From: Bryobacterales bacterium
GTDB lineage: Bacteria > Acidobacteriota > Terriglobia > Bryobacterales > Bryobacteraceae
Length of the DNA: 64,000 nucleotides
Direction: 5' to 3'
Assembly: GCA_020854055.1 (NCBI GenBank)
Contig: JADZGD010000143.1
Coordinates: forward strand, 79,348-143,347
Part shown: positions 1 through 11,100 of the stretch, piece after piece
Position numbering within the stretch: the first letter of the stretch is position 1
Layout: each line of letters starts with the position of its first letter
Translations under genes and position numbers: made by a program
The notes under the pieces: generated by a model
Seen by the model: the letters and a program-made list of their open reading frames with translations, nothing else
What the model was told of the DNA's origin: nothing
Databases searched by the model: none

Positions 1-1017
1 CCCCGCGGACAACTCCGCAGCCGCCTCAGCCTGCGTAATGTGAATGTGACACCGAACCAGCACGAGATTGCGCGCCGCTGGACGATGAGCGACAACTTCT
101 ACGCCGATTCGGAAGTGAGCCTGGAGGGCCATCACTGGCTTTCCGGGGCGTATCCGGACGCCCTGGTGCAGTCGTCCTGGATCGCCGGCTATGGCGGCGA
201 GCGGGATTTCCGCCAGCCTACTTCCGCCCCCGGACGCCTCTCGTTTGCGCAGCGCAACTGTTCGGTTCACCCCGAAGAATTGCCCGAAGCCGGCGCCTTG
301 TGGCACCACCTGGACCGCTTCGGCATCTCCTTTCGCAGCTTCGGAGAGGGCTTCGATCTGGCTGGCGCCGAAAAACGCTCCGGCATGAAACCGACTGGCG
401 CCCGCTATCTGACCAATATGCCGATGCCGGAACCGCTCTACCGCAACACCTCACGGCAGTATCCGCAATTCAACATGAACATTCCCGACCAGTACCGCGC
501 CGGTCAATTCATCGCCGAAATGAAGGCCCTGTATCTGGACGCGGGGAAGCCGTTTCCACGCTTGCTGTACATCCTGCTGCCCAACGACCACGCGGCGCCT
601 CCGCGCGCCGGTGACGGCTATCCATATGAGGCGTCGTACGTAGCAGACAATGATTTTGCGCTGGGCCGGATTCTGCAGTTTCTTTCCAATACGCCTTGGT
701 GGAAACAAATGGCGGTCTTTATCACCGAAGCCAATGCCCGGGGAGGCGTGGATCACGTTGACTCTCATCGCACAGCGATGATGATTGCCAGTCCGTACGC
801 GCGAAAGAACTACGTTTCGCACATTCACTCGAGTTTCCCCGGGTTACTGAAGACGATCTTCCGTATCCTGGGCCTGCCCCCGCTCAATCTGTTTGACGCC
901 GTTGCCAGCGACCTGGCCGATTGCTTCACTTACGAGCCGGATTACGAGCCGTATCGCTTGCAAACGGTGACGCCCGAACTGTTTGACCCGAACAAAGCTC
1001 GTGAAGGGGCTAACTGA
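1..1017 (+). CDS. Phosphoesterase / alkaline-phosphatase-superfamily protein, 3' part
   Basis: The frame is open from the first base, so the gene begins left of the window; the GTG at 40 is only the first in-window start. The visible 325 residues resemble the C-terminal half of bacterial phosphoesterases (phospholipase C/acid phosphatase type): NQHEIARRWTMSDNFY near the start, LPNDHAAP with a metal-ligand-like Asn-Asp-His, and ITEANARGGVDHVDSHR followed by a late His-rich stretch. In related proteins this domain often follows a beta-propeller, which would lie outside the window. It probably hydrolyses phosphate esters in the periplasm or outside the cell; substrate unknown. The M20 peptidase gene follows directly on the same strand. 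Confidence 0.72.
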   Translation, partial: PRGQLRSRLSLRNVNVTPNQHEIARRWTMSDNFYADSEVSLEGHHWLSGAYPDALVQSSWIAGYGGERDFRQPTSAPGRLSFAQRNCSVHPEELPEAGALWHHLDRFGISFRSFGEGFDLAGAEKRSGMKPTGARYLTNMPMPEPLYRNTSRQYPQFNMNIPDQYRAGQFIAEMKALYLDAGKPFPRLLYILLPNDHAAPPRAGDGYPYEASYVADNDFALGRILQFLSNTPWWKQMAVFITEANARGGVDHVDSHRTAMMIASPYARKNYVSHIHSSFPGLLKTIFRILGLPPLNLFDAVASDLADCFTYEPDYEPYRLQTVTPELFDPNKAREGAN

Positions 1018-1093
1018 TGCGATACCTGCGACGGGCACGATGGAATCAGAATTCGTTGAGAATGGAACTTTTGTGCCAGGAGGAACCTTGCCG

Positions 1094-2422
1094 ATGCCGG
1101 ATGAAAGCAGCAAGCAGGAGGTAACGGCGGACGAGCAGAGGTTGGCGGCAACGCTCGACCGCCTGCGGCCGGAGTTGGAAGAGACGCTGGCGGCGCTGAT
1201 TCGGATTCCGTCGGAGAATCTTCCCCCGGATGGGCACGAGCAGGCATGCCAGCGCTACATTGCCGGCCAACTTCGCCAGTTGGGCCTGGAGCCGGATATC
1301 TACGACATCTCCACGGTGGCCGGGTTGACGGAACACCCCGAGTACTGGCCCGGCCGCAATTACGCGGGCCGGCCCAATGTGAATGCCGTGCTGGCTGGCG
1401 CCGGAGGAGGCCGGTCGCTAGTGCTCTCCGGCCATGTGGACACCGTCCCGATCGATACGCCGGTGCCGTGGACCACGGGACCTACCGGCGCTGAAGTGCA
1501 AAACGGCCGGATGTACGGACGTGGATCGTGGGACATGAAGGCCGGCGTGGCGATGAACCTCACCGTGGTCCGCGTCCTGCGGGAACTGCGCGCCAAACTG
1601 TCGGGCAGCCTGATCTTTGAGACCGTAGTCGACGAGGAATTTGGCGGCGTGAACGGGACGCTGGCCGGCCGCCTGCGCGGCTACAATGGCGACGCCGCCA
1701 TCATCGGCGAGCCTACCTCCTTAAACGTCTGCCCCGCCGGGCGCGGCGGCCGGGTGCTTCACATTGTGTTCCAGGGCAAGGGCGGAATCATCGACGCCGG
1801 CCAGCGCACGGGCCGGGCGGCGGACCAGTTGAGCTATGTGCTCGCTCGCCTGCCTGAATTTGTGCGGCTCCGCGAAAGCCGCGCGGAGATTCATCCCTAC
1901 TACCGGGACTTTCCCGAACCCTGCGCCGTCTGGGTGACCAACGTCTCAACCGGCCGTTGGGGCTGGTCGCAGCCCATTACCATTCCCGAACTTTGCAAGC
2001 TGGAACTGTACTGGCAGTCCATGCCCGCCGAAACCGGTGAGGAGGTAATGGGCGAGTTCTACCAATGGTGGAATGCCATCACCAGCGCGCGGCCCGACCT
2101 TTTCGGTGTTCCTCCGCAGGTGATCCTGCCGATGCGCTGGCTTCCGGGATGTGCCACGCCTGCCGATTCGGCGCTGGTGACCGGCTTTAGCGCCGTGGCG
2201 GCTTCCTTTCATCTGCCCGCGAAAGTCCAGGGGCTGGACGCGCCGAGCGACATGTACATGTTCCAGAAATGCTTCCATACGCCCGCCATCATGTGGGGAC
2301 CCCATGGCGCGAATGCCCACCAGCCGGACGAATATGTGGAACTCGATTCGCTGTTTCAGGCGACCCAGGTGCTGTTGCGATTTGTCAGCCGCTGGTGCGG
2401 TGTGGAGCTATCTGGCGGGTGA
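1094..2422 (+). CDS. M20-family metallopeptidase (ArgE/DapE-like)
   Basis: A 442-residue zinc-dependent amidohydrolase-type protein of the ArgE/DapE/carboxypeptidase G2 group. Metal and catalytic motifs are in order: SGHVDTVP (His about 114), GRGSWDMKAG (Asp about 147), the DEE triad at about 180-182, IGEPT, and WGPHGANAHQPDEYVE near the C-terminus. The frame is open from 983, but the ATG at 1094 sits 10 nt after a near-perfect Shine-Dalgarno AGGAGGA (1078-1084), so I chose it. The likely reaction is hydrolysis of an N-acyl or peptide bond in a small substrate, in the cytoplasm; the substrate cannot be read from sequence. Its 3' end overlaps the convergent methyltransferase gene by 38 nt. Confidence 0.85.
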   Translation: MPDESSKQEVTADEQRLAATLDRLRPELEETLAALIRIPSENLPPDGHEQACQRYIAGQLRQLGLEPDIYDISTVAGLTEHPEYWPGRNYAGRPNVNAVLAGAGGGRSLVLSGHVDTVPIDTPVPWTTGPTGAEVQNGRMYGRGSWDMKAGVAMNLTVVRVLRELRAKLSGSLIFETVVDEEFGGVNGTLAGRLRGYNGDAAIIGEPTSLNVCPAGRGGRVLHIVFQGKGGIIDAGQRTGRAADQLSYVLARLPEFVRLRESRAEIHPYYRDFPEPCAVWVTNVSTGRWGWSQPITIPELCKLELYWQSMPAETGEEVMGEFYQWWNAITSARPDLFGVPPQVILPMRWLPGCATPADSALVTGFSAVAASFHLPAKVQGLDAPSDMYMFQKCFHTPAIMWGPHGANAHQPDEYVELDSLFQATQVLLRFVSRWCGVELSGG

Positions 2423-3050
2423 CATCCCGAACCGTATCCGGGTGGTTCCTAAACAGGACCCAGGTCGTCATGCTGCGCTGGCCCTGCACCACGGTGGTTT
2501 TCAGCGGATCAGCCGATGTTCCACCCAGCGATTCGGCCAGTTGCGTCAGCAGCGCTTCATCCACCAGGTAGCGGTCCGATCCGTCGGGCAACTGATAGCG
2601 CCGGCCCGAGATCGGCCGGGCTTGATTCTCCATTCCGATCCTTGATGCCAGGCGGCAGAACAGCAGCCCACCCGGTTTGAGCAGGCGCCATGTGTTATCG
2701 AGCATCGCGTGGAACTGTTTGTCGTCGCGCGCAAAATGAAGTACCGCACAACTGATGACAACGTCGGCAAATGCATCGGGGAACGACATTTGCTCAAGCG
2801 TTTCGTGGCGAAAATTGGCCGGGGGAGTGCCTGGCGCAGCCTCCGCCGCCAGACGGCGAACGGCCCCGACCCGTTCCGCGTTCGCATCCACGCCGAAAAC
2901 CTCCCAGCCGTTACGGAGCAGATAGACCAGATTACGTCCCGAGCCAAAACCGGCGTCGAAGATTCGCATTCCGGGGAGGATCCGGCCGCGCAACAGTTGG
3001 TCGAACAGATAGATGTCGATCTTGCCAAATTCGTCGATCAGATGGCCCAT
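2385..3050 (-). CDS. Class I SAM-dependent methyltransferase
   Basis: About 221 residues with a Rossmann-type methyltransferase core: motif I DAGFGSGRNLVYLL, the acidic GVDANAER strand, VISCAVLHFA (motif IV region) and LLKPGGLLFCRL (motif VI). The frame is open further upstream into the kinase gene, but the ATG at 3050 gives the natural start MGHLIDEFGKIDIY and lies 16 nt after the kinase stop, suggesting co-transcription with it. It probably methylates a small molecule in the cytoplasm; the substrate is unknown. It could belong to the Methyltransf_11 group used on many metabolites. Confidence 0.82.
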   Translation of the reverse strand: MGHLIDEFGKIDIYLFDQLLRGRILPGMRIFDAGFGSGRNLVYLLRNGWEVFGVDANAERVGAVRRLAAEAAPGTPPANFRHETLEQMSFPDAFADVVISCAVLHFARDDKQFHAMLDNTWRLLKPGGLLFCRLASRIGMENQARPISGRRYQLPDGSDRYLVDEALLTQLAESLGGTSADPLKTTVVQGQRSMTTWVLFRNHPDTVRDVTRQIAPHRTSG

Positions 3051-3066
3051 GGTTCGAACGCGACGA

Positions 3067-4203
3067 TCAGCGCCCGCCGGCCGCCGCATGGCGCGGTAGG
3101 GGCAGTGAGACGCGGAATGTCGTACCACGACCGGCTTCGCTATCCACCGTGATCCGGCCGTGGTGGTTCTTGACGATGCCGTTCACCAGCGCCAACCCCA
3201 TCCCGGTGCCTTTGCCAGTATCTTTGGTCGTAAAAAAAGGTTCAAAGATTCGGTTCAGCAACGCCGGAGGAATGCCCGCCCCATTGTCGGCGACTTCAAC
3301 ATAAACCATCTCACCGGTCGGCTCCCTGGAGTTGCCGGTTCGAAAGACGATGACGCCCCCATTCGGCATCGCGTCGCGGGCGTTCATGGCCAGGTTGAGC
3401 AACACCTGGTAGATCTGCGACGAATCGGCAAAAACGTGACTCGTAGCGGCGTTCAATTCCACCCGTACCTCAATGCCGGCGCCGATGGTTTGCTGCAACA
3501 GGTTGACCAGACCGGTGATCGTTAGGTGGAGGTCCATCTCGGCGATCTCCGGACTTGCGCCGGTGGCAGACCGGAGCAGCCGGCTGGCCATCTCGATGCC
3601 GCGTTCCGCCGTCTGCTGTATGATTTCGGCCGCCTCGCGGGAAGAGACTTCGCCGGCGCCGCTCCTCAACTGATCGGCGTAGGAGTAGATCGCCATCAGC
3701 AGGTTGTTGAAGTCGTGAGCCACGCCACCGGCGAGAAAGCTGAGCAGTTGAGCCTGCTCGGTCCGGTGCGCCTGCTCTTCACGCCGCTTAGCGTCGGTGA
3801 TGTCCCGGGCAATCACCTGAATCCAGGCCGGACATCCATGGTTTACCACTACCCATGAGAAGATTTCGAGATCTACCGGCACTCCATCCTTGGTGTGAAT
3901 CCTCACCTCATGGCGCTGGCGTTCGCGGCTGGCCAGACGCCGGCGGATCGCCACCGCGGCGCCACGCCGGGATTCGGCGTCGAACAGATCGGTGACGCGC
4001 ATCGAGGCTAACTCCGCCGCGCTATACCCGGTTATCTGCTCAGCCTGGGCGTTCACCCAGATCAGGCGCTCCGACCGATCGCAAACAAACACGGCATCGG
4101 GTGAGTTTTCGATGAAGCCGCGGAGGGGGTCGCCGCCGGATTGTTGTTCCTCCGCGGAAGCAGGCGGCGGAAAAACGCCGGAGTTAGAATCGGCATGGAG
4201 CAT
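3067..4203 (-). CDS. Cytoplasmic PAS-domain sensor histidine kinase
   Basis: 378 residues. A PAS domain (about 27-140; SPDAVFVCDRSERLIWVN and the ARDITDAKRREEQ exit) is followed by a dimerisation/phosphoacceptor domain with GGVAHDFNNLL (His about 163) and a HATPase_c domain with the N box NLAMNARDAMPNGG, G1 VEVADNGAGIPP, F box FEPFFTTKD and G2 GKGTGMGLALV. No transmembrane segment or signal peptide is visible, so it should sense a cytoplasmic signal through PAS. No response regulator is adjacent, so it is an orphan kinase. The downstream methyltransferase gene begins 16 nt after its stop. Confidence 0.9.
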   Translation of the reverse strand: MLHADSNSGVFPPPASAEEQQSGGDPLRGFIENSPDAVFVCDRSERLIWVNAQAEQITGYSAAELASMRVTDLFDAESRRGAAVAIRRRLASRERQRHEVRIHTKDGVPVDLEIFSWVVVNHGCPAWIQVIARDITDAKRREEQAHRTEQAQLLSFLAGGVAHDFNNLLMAIYSYADQLRSGAGEVSSREAAEIIQQTAERGIEMASRLLRSATGASPEIAEMDLHLTITGLVNLLQQTIGAGIEVRVELNAATSHVFADSSQIYQVLLNLAMNARDAMPNGGVIVFRTGNSREPTGEMVYVEVADNGAGIPPALLNRIFEPFFTTKDTGKGTGMGLALVNGIVKNHHGRITVDSEAGRGTTFRVSLPLPRHAAAGGR

Positions 4204-4255
4204 TGAAAGTAGCTATATTACAACGATTCCGCCTTGAAAATACACGAAATATTGC

Positions 4256-4290
4256 AAAATGGCACGGGAGCCGAAGGCGGTCCCGTGCCA
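4256..4290 (-). terminator. Rho-independent terminator of clpC
   Basis: A perfect 10-bp inverted repeat, TGGCACGGGA (4260-4269) and TCCCGTGCCA (4281-4290), encloses an 11-nt loop. Read on the minus strand it is followed directly by TTTTGCAATATTT, the expected uridine-rich tail. It lies just past the clpC stop and before the kinase gene, so it should end the lolD-clpC transcript. Confidence 0.85.
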
Positions 4291-4306
4291 GGAGAGCACG
4301 AATTTT

Positions 4307-6770
<2,464 letters not shown>

Positions 6771-6778
<8 letters not shown>

Positions 6779-7490
6779 ATGTCCTACCGTCTTGGATGTT
6801 TTCCAGCGGAGCGAGGACTCCGCCCTCCAGCTTGAGTATCCGATCGCAGCGTTCCGCGAACGCGAGGTTGTGGGTCACGAAGATGGACGTCAATCCGTGG
6901 GAGCGATGCAAATCCGCCAACAAATTCACGATTAACTCACCGGTCCGGAAATCCAGATTACCGGTCGGTTCATCGGCGAGCAACAGGGCCGGGCGGGTAA
7001 CCAGCGCCCGGGCAAGCACCACGCGCTGCTGTTCGCCTCCGGAAAGCTCGCCGGCACGGTGTCCGTCGCGGGCCCCCAGCCCCACTTCTTCAAGCGCGGT
7101 CCGCGCTACCGGCGCCGCTTCGGAGTAACTCTCACCCCGAATCAACAAAGGCATCATCACATTTTCGAGCGCAGTGAATTCAGGCAGGAGATAGTGAGTT
7201 TGCCACACGAAGCCGACCTCCCGGTTTCGAAACTCTGCCAGTTCGGAGTCGGAAAGCGTGGAGATGGCCGTCCGCTGGTAGTATATCGTTCCCGCCGTCG
7301 GCCGGTCCAGACCGCCTAACAGATGGAGCAGAGACGACTTGCCGGCTCCCGAAGCGCCTACTACGGCCACTCGCTCGCCGCGGCGGACGTCGAGTTCCAG
7401 ATTCTCGAAGACTACCAACTCGCTCTCGCCCGACCGAAATTTCTTCGTGAGCCCGACGGCGCGAAGAAATTCCGGGGCCTCCTTTCTCAA
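6771..7490 (-). CDS. lolD: LolD-like ABC transporter ATP-binding protein
   Basis: 239 residues of an ABC ATPase: Walker A GASGAGKS, Q-loop FVWQTHYLLPEFTALENV, signature LSGGEQQR, Walker B ALLLADEPTGNLD and the H-loop FVTHN. The LPEFTALENVMMPLLI and DEPTGNLD features fit the LolD/MacB/FtsE group that drives lipoprotein release or mechanotransmission. The TTG at 7490 is the only start covering the N-terminus. No cognate LolC/E-type permease is adjacent; the gene instead overlaps clpC. The name LolD therefore rests on homology only, and the partner must be encoded elsewhere. Confidence 0.85.
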
Positions 7491-7566
7491 CCGAGAAACC
7501 CCCTGTTAACAGCGTATCATGCGTGGCAACTCCGCACCGCAAAACCGGCTATAGCGCCACCGGTCT

Positions 7567-9582
7567 CTACCGCCCGCCCGCATGGTAGAGCAGAATTGCC
7601 GCGCCGCCGCGGGTGATCGGCTCCGACACATCTTCAACCGGTGTGGAGCGCCCGGTGATGGCCTGAATCAGCACCGCCAACTCGCCCCGGGTCACCGTTT
7701 TTCCCGGCTGGAACTCACCGAAGGCGGATCCTGCGTCGAAGCCTGCATTGCGCTCCGGGTCGTACCCGCCAGCCGCCGGCCAGCGTGGCTGGATGCCGAA
7801 GGGACCGAGCAGATGGTGGTCGAACAAGGTCTCGATCTCGCGGAACGCCGCGTGGCTCCACGGCACGTCGGTGAAATGGAAATTGCTGACGCTCGGCCAG
7901 ATACCGAACACACTTACCACCATCCGGGCTGCCTCGGCGCGCGTGAGTGGATTTCCCGGGTGAAACAGGCGCTCGGCGTCACCCCGCAGCCCGTTGTGCA
8001 GGCTGAGCCACTGAACGGCTTCAAAGGCCGGGTGATCGAGTGGCAAATCCCAATAGAACTGCAACCGCACCTTCTGACGTAGCAGTTCGCGCTGAAGTTT
8101 CTCCACCGGCAAGCGGCGCGGCGGCAGATGATCCCGAACGCTGAGCGCCGCGGCCACGCCGGCTGCCTGGCCCATCGCCATCCAGGTAGGGTCCATACGG
8201 ACAGCCGAGAAGGCGACGTGAGTGGCTGACATCGCCACCGGCACCAACAATCCCTCCACGTTTTGGGGAATAATGGCGCCGTAGGGCACCTGAAAAGGGG
8301 TGGTGACCGCGGCCAAAAAGAAATCTCCGCTCCCTTTGTCCGGGGTGGAAACGTCAGTCTTCGGCCGCACTGGCTTGGAGTCGATGGCGTAATGGCCGAT
8401 GGCGATGCTATCGGCGCGCAGCGGCGGCATCAGGCCGCGGCCGGTGATAAACGGGTTGACGTCGGCTTCGGTCATCGTCGCTTCACCCTCGATGCGGCGC
8501 GCTTCGCGAACGAACACGCGGTAGGGGACGTGCCCGTTATCCACGAACTCGTCCTCGGGCAGGCCGATGTGGCGCATACCGCGTTCGTGTTGCAGGAAGT
8601 AGAGAAAGCCCAGGGCGTGGTCGCGGTAGAGCTGGTACAACTTCCGGCGTTCGCCGCGCGAGGCGTTGGGCCAGGCCCAGTTGACTTCCTGCATTTCGTT
8701 GCCGGCCGGATTCTTATTCATCTCCGTCTTACCGCCGGGCATTGTAGGGAGCATATCGACGGCGGCATAACGGTATTGGCTGGGGTCATAGCCGGGCGGT
8801 GGCGAAGCCAGCAGATGCTCGACACCAGCCGGAAATAGTTTCACGCATAAGCGCAGCCCATAGGAGACGATTGCTTCATCTTGCCGGCCTGTGCTCCGGT
8901 CCATAATCTCGCCCGTGCCGTTGAAAAAGAAGATGTCGCCGGCGTGCGGTTCCAGCGGCGTGCGCGCTTCGCGGCCCACGCGGAACGGCACGCCGGCCCA
9001 GGCCGCGATATCACCTTCGTGCGTTGCGTCGATCACCACCGGCGCCCGCAGCGTGCGGCTACGCCCGCCGGAATCGCTGGTGACAACGCCCGTGATCCGG
9101 TTGGCACGCATCTCGACGCCTGTCGCCCAGGTGTTATAGAACACCGTGACATTGGGCACGGCAGCCATCATCTGCTTCAGAATCTTGTCGGCCACGTGCG
9201 GTTCCCAGCGCCCGCCTTCGAGCGGTGCGTTCGATTGGCGGCCGCGATAATCGTTCGGCCGGCGGGCCGCCGAGCGGCCTTGAAAAATGGGATCGGTCGC
9301 TTCCACCGGGCGATAGTAATGTTTCACCCGCTGGCGAAACTCTTCAAAAATACCGCTCAACGATTCGTAAGAGTACGTGTCAATGTTGGAGACGCCGTTG
9401 GAGAGCATCCCGCCGAGTACGGGAGTGTCTTCAACCAGCGCTACGCGGGCGCCCATTCGCCCGGCCGCCAGGGCGGCGCCGAAGCCTCCGGAGCTGCCGC
9501 TGACGACGATCACTTCGAAATCCTGGGCGCCAGCCGCGGCCGGCAGCAACATGGCCCAGAGAAAAATCTGCCGTGCTCGCAT
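7567..9582 (-). CDS. Secreted FAD-dependent oxidoreductase with C-terminal SLH-like repeats
   Basis: 671 residues. A signal peptide (ending near AAAGAQ) is followed by a FAD_oxidored-type fold: VIVVSGSSGGFGAALAAGR dinucleotide motif, VALVEDTPVLGGMLSNGV, and VVIDATHEGDIAAWAGVPF; the flavin domain runs to about residue 510. From about 540 the protein has S-layer-homology-like units (FHPGNPLTRAEAARMVVSVFG, FTDVPWSHAAFREIETL, FQPGKTVTRGELAVLIQAI), normally used to bind cell-surface polymers. The enzyme half belongs to a family of exported oxidoreductases common in polysaccharide-degrading bacteria; substrate unknown. The fusion suggests a surface-attached flavoenzyme. A BlaI-like repressor gene lies 66 nt upstream. 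Confidence 0.83.
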   Translation of the reverse strand: MRARQIFLWAMLLPAAAGAQDFEVIVVSGSSGGFGAALAAGRMGARVALVEDTPVLGGMLSNGVSNIDTYSYESLSGIFEEFRQRVKHYYRPVEATDPIFQGRSAARRPNDYRGRQSNAPLEGGRWEPHVADKILKQMMAAVPNVTVFYNTWATGVEMRANRITGVVTSDSGGRSRTLRAPVVIDATHEGDIAAWAGVPFRVGREARTPLEPHAGDIFFFNGTGEIMDRSTGRQDEAIVSYGLRLCVKLFPAGVEHLLASPPPGYDPSQYRYAAVDMLPTMPGGKTEMNKNPAGNEMQEVNWAWPNASRGERRKLYQLYRDHALGFLYFLQHERGMRHIGLPEDEFVDNGHVPYRVFVREARRIEGEATMTEADVNPFITGRGLMPPLRADSIAIGHYAIDSKPVRPKTDVSTPDKGSGDFFLAAVTTPFQVPYGAIIPQNVEGLLVPVAMSATHVAFSAVRMDPTWMAMGQAAGVAAALSVRDHLPPRRLPVEKLQRELLRQKVRLQFYWDLPLDHPAFEAVQWLSLHNGLRGDAERLFHPGNPLTRAEAARMVVSVFGIWPSVSNFHFTDVPWSHAAFREIETLFDHHLLGPFGIQPRWPAAGGYDPERNAGFDAGSAFGEFQPGKTVTRGELAVLIQAITGRSTPVEDVSEPITRGGAAILLYHAGGR

Positions 9583-9648
9583 CGCATCGCAAGTATAACC
9601 GGTCTGCGCCGGACGTGTGGCGGCGCGGCGTTCCGGCGCGGGAACTGA

Positions 9649-10020
9649 TCACTGGCCGCACAGCAGGGCTTGAATCCGGCTGATCTCCTCGGGGCTCACC
9701 TCAGGATTGCCGACCAGATGCGCCACCAGGCACTCCACCGAGCCGCTGAAGACTCGATCGGTAAACTCTTTCAACATTCCATCAAGAACTTGCCGCTCGG
9801 AGTGAATTGTCCGGTACAGATAGGCCCGGTCGCCGGGCGTCCTGCCAACAAATCCCTTCCGCTCGAGTACGCCCATCATCGTAAGAACCGTGGTGTAGGC
9901 GACCTGGCGCCCGTTTGCGAGGTCCTCGAAGACTTCGCGGACGGTAGCATCGCCTCGCCGCCAGATGATCTTTAAAATTTCCAGTTCCAGATCGGTGGGA
10001 ACGCCGTTCGGAAGTTTCAC
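9649..10020 (-). CDS. BlaI/MecI/CopY-family transcriptional repressor
   Basis: 123 residues matching the Penicillinase_R winged-helix family: LELEILKIIWRRGDATVREVFEDL, AYTTVLTMMGVLERKGFVGR and the dimerising C-terminus DRVFSGSVECLVAHLV. Such repressors bind short inverted repeats and are usually inactivated by an M56/BlaR1 membrane protease, which is absent here. The start is GTG at 10020, preceded by AAGGG. A 16-bp imperfect palindrome overlaps its predicted promoter, suggesting autoregulation. The FAD oxidoreductase gene 66 nt downstream on the same strand may be co-transcribed and so a candidate target. Confidence 0.88.
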   Translation of the reverse strand: MKLPNGVPTDLELEILKIIWRRGDATVREVFEDLANGRQVAYTTVLTMMGVLERKGFVGRTPGDRAYLYRTIHSERQVLDGMLKEFTDRVFSGSVECLVAHLVGNPEVSPEEISRIQALLCGQ

Positions 10021-10033
10021 GAATCGCCCTTAC

Positions 10034-10070
10034 GATTAAGAACTTAGTCTCTCATCGAAGGGCAAGTCAA
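10034..10070 (-). promoter_or_regulatory. Promoter and candidate operator of the BlaI-like gene
   Basis: On the minus strand, TTGACT (10070-10065) and TAAGTT (10046-10041) form a -35/-10 pair with 18-bp spacing. A 16-bp imperfect palindrome, GACTAAGTTCTTAATC (10049-10034), overlaps the -10 and lies 14 nt before the start codon. Its position and half-sites suit repression by the BlaI-family product; binding is inferred. Confidence 0.5.
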
Positions 10071-10247
10071 GCCGCGCCGGCTGGCGGCGTGGGAAGTTCC
10101 ATCAGCCTGAGGGCGGCAACGGAGCGCGGCGGCGGTCGGTTGCCGTCAGATGGGCGCCGGAATTACGCGTGTGATCGAGCAGACCGATCCCTACTACAGC
10201 CCCGGATGAAGAAGCTCGGTATCGAGCACCGTCACCACTCGCCGTAA
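10071..10247. other. Gap between PIG-L and blaI-like genes
   Basis: The gap holds no convincing gene. A short plus-strand frame from ATG 10149 encodes only about 19 residues ending DPYYSPG; it lacks a ribosome site and could be a remnant. Nothing else recognisable. Confidence 0.35.
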
Positions 10248-11033
10248 TCAGCTTGTAAGGCGGTGAACATGGCCTTCGAGCAATTCTTCGAGCACCGGCG
10301 TCTGGGGATAGGCGTGGCCGCGATAGATGCGGAAACCTTCACCATACTTCACACCAACAAGTCTGCCGGAGGCTTCGGTCCAGCGCTGCATGGTGAGGAT
10401 GTAATTGTCCATGCCGTGGTGCTTCAACAGCCATTCGCGCTGGCTGGCATGAGACTCCAACATTCGTGTTTTCACTGCCATGGTCGTGGTGACATCCACC
10501 ACAAAGTGCGGCAGAATCGGTTCGCCATCCGGACCCAGGTTTTCGATTGGATTCATGTAGTAGAGATGTGGAACGGCAGTGGTTACGGGCGCGGGATCGG
10601 CGGCTCCGGTCGTGTAGTTGCGAACCGGGGCGGCAAAACATGCGTCCTTCACCAACCGGCTGGCGGCTTCGTGATCGCACATGTAGTCGGCCGGCGAGCT
10701 GGTGAGCACGATATCGGGCCGTGTGAGCCGAAGGATCTCTACCACACGCCGCCGCGAGGGATCGTCGGCAAATACCGCCAGATCGCGAAACTCGGCGCAG
10801 AGATAGGCGGCGCCGATCAACGCCGCCGAGGCGGCTGCCTCCTTGCGCCGCAGCGCGGCAATTTCTCCGGCACCGAGATCGGCTGAGCCGCAGTCACCCG
10901 GCGTCATCGTCACCATGGTGATCGAATGGCCCCTTTCGGCAAGCAGCGCCAACGTACCGGCGGCCAGAATCTCGGCATCGTCGGGATGAGCATGAATGGA
11001 TAGAATCCGTTTCGGCATGGTATCGCTGTCCAT
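10248..11033 (-). CDS. PIG-L / LmbE-family deacetylase
   Basis: 261 residues. The zinc-binding motif AHPDDAE near the N-terminus and the later HEAAS (in DYMCDHEAASRLV) define the PIG-L family of N-acetylglucosamine-type deacetylases (GlcNAc-PI, mycothiol and bacillithiol pathway enzymes). The likely activity is zinc-dependent removal of an acetyl group from an amino sugar or conjugate in the cytoplasm; no bacillithiol or mycothiol genes are nearby to define it. Starts at 11033 and 11018 (MPKRILSIHAHPDD) are both possible. It follows the VWA operon with a 67-nt gap and may be its last gene. Confidence 0.86.
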   Translation of the reverse strand: MDSDTMPKRILSIHAHPDDAEILAAGTLALLAERGHSITMVTMTPGDCGSADLGAGEIAALRRKEAAASAALIGAAYLCAEFRDLAVFADDPSRRRVVEILRLTRPDIVLTSSPADYMCDHEAASRLVKDACFAAPVRNYTTGAADPAPVTTAVPHLYYMNPIENLGPDGEPILPHFVVDVTTTMAVKTRMLESHASQREWLLKHHGMDNYILTMQRWTEASGRLVGVKYGEGFRIYRGHAYPQTPVLEELLEGHVHRLTS

Positions 11034-11100
11034 AGTGTAAAAAATCCAGGATCTTCAAAAAGAATCAGCGCCGGCGCAGGTGGATTTCGCGAGTGAAGCG

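Noticed and set aside
983..1093. Longer start of the M20 peptidase
   Set aside because: It overlaps the phosphoesterase gene and lacks a ribosome site, while ATG 1094 has AGGAGGA at good spacing.
10149..10209. 19-residue plus ORF ending DPYYSPG
   Set aside because: Too short, no ribosome site, no recognised family.
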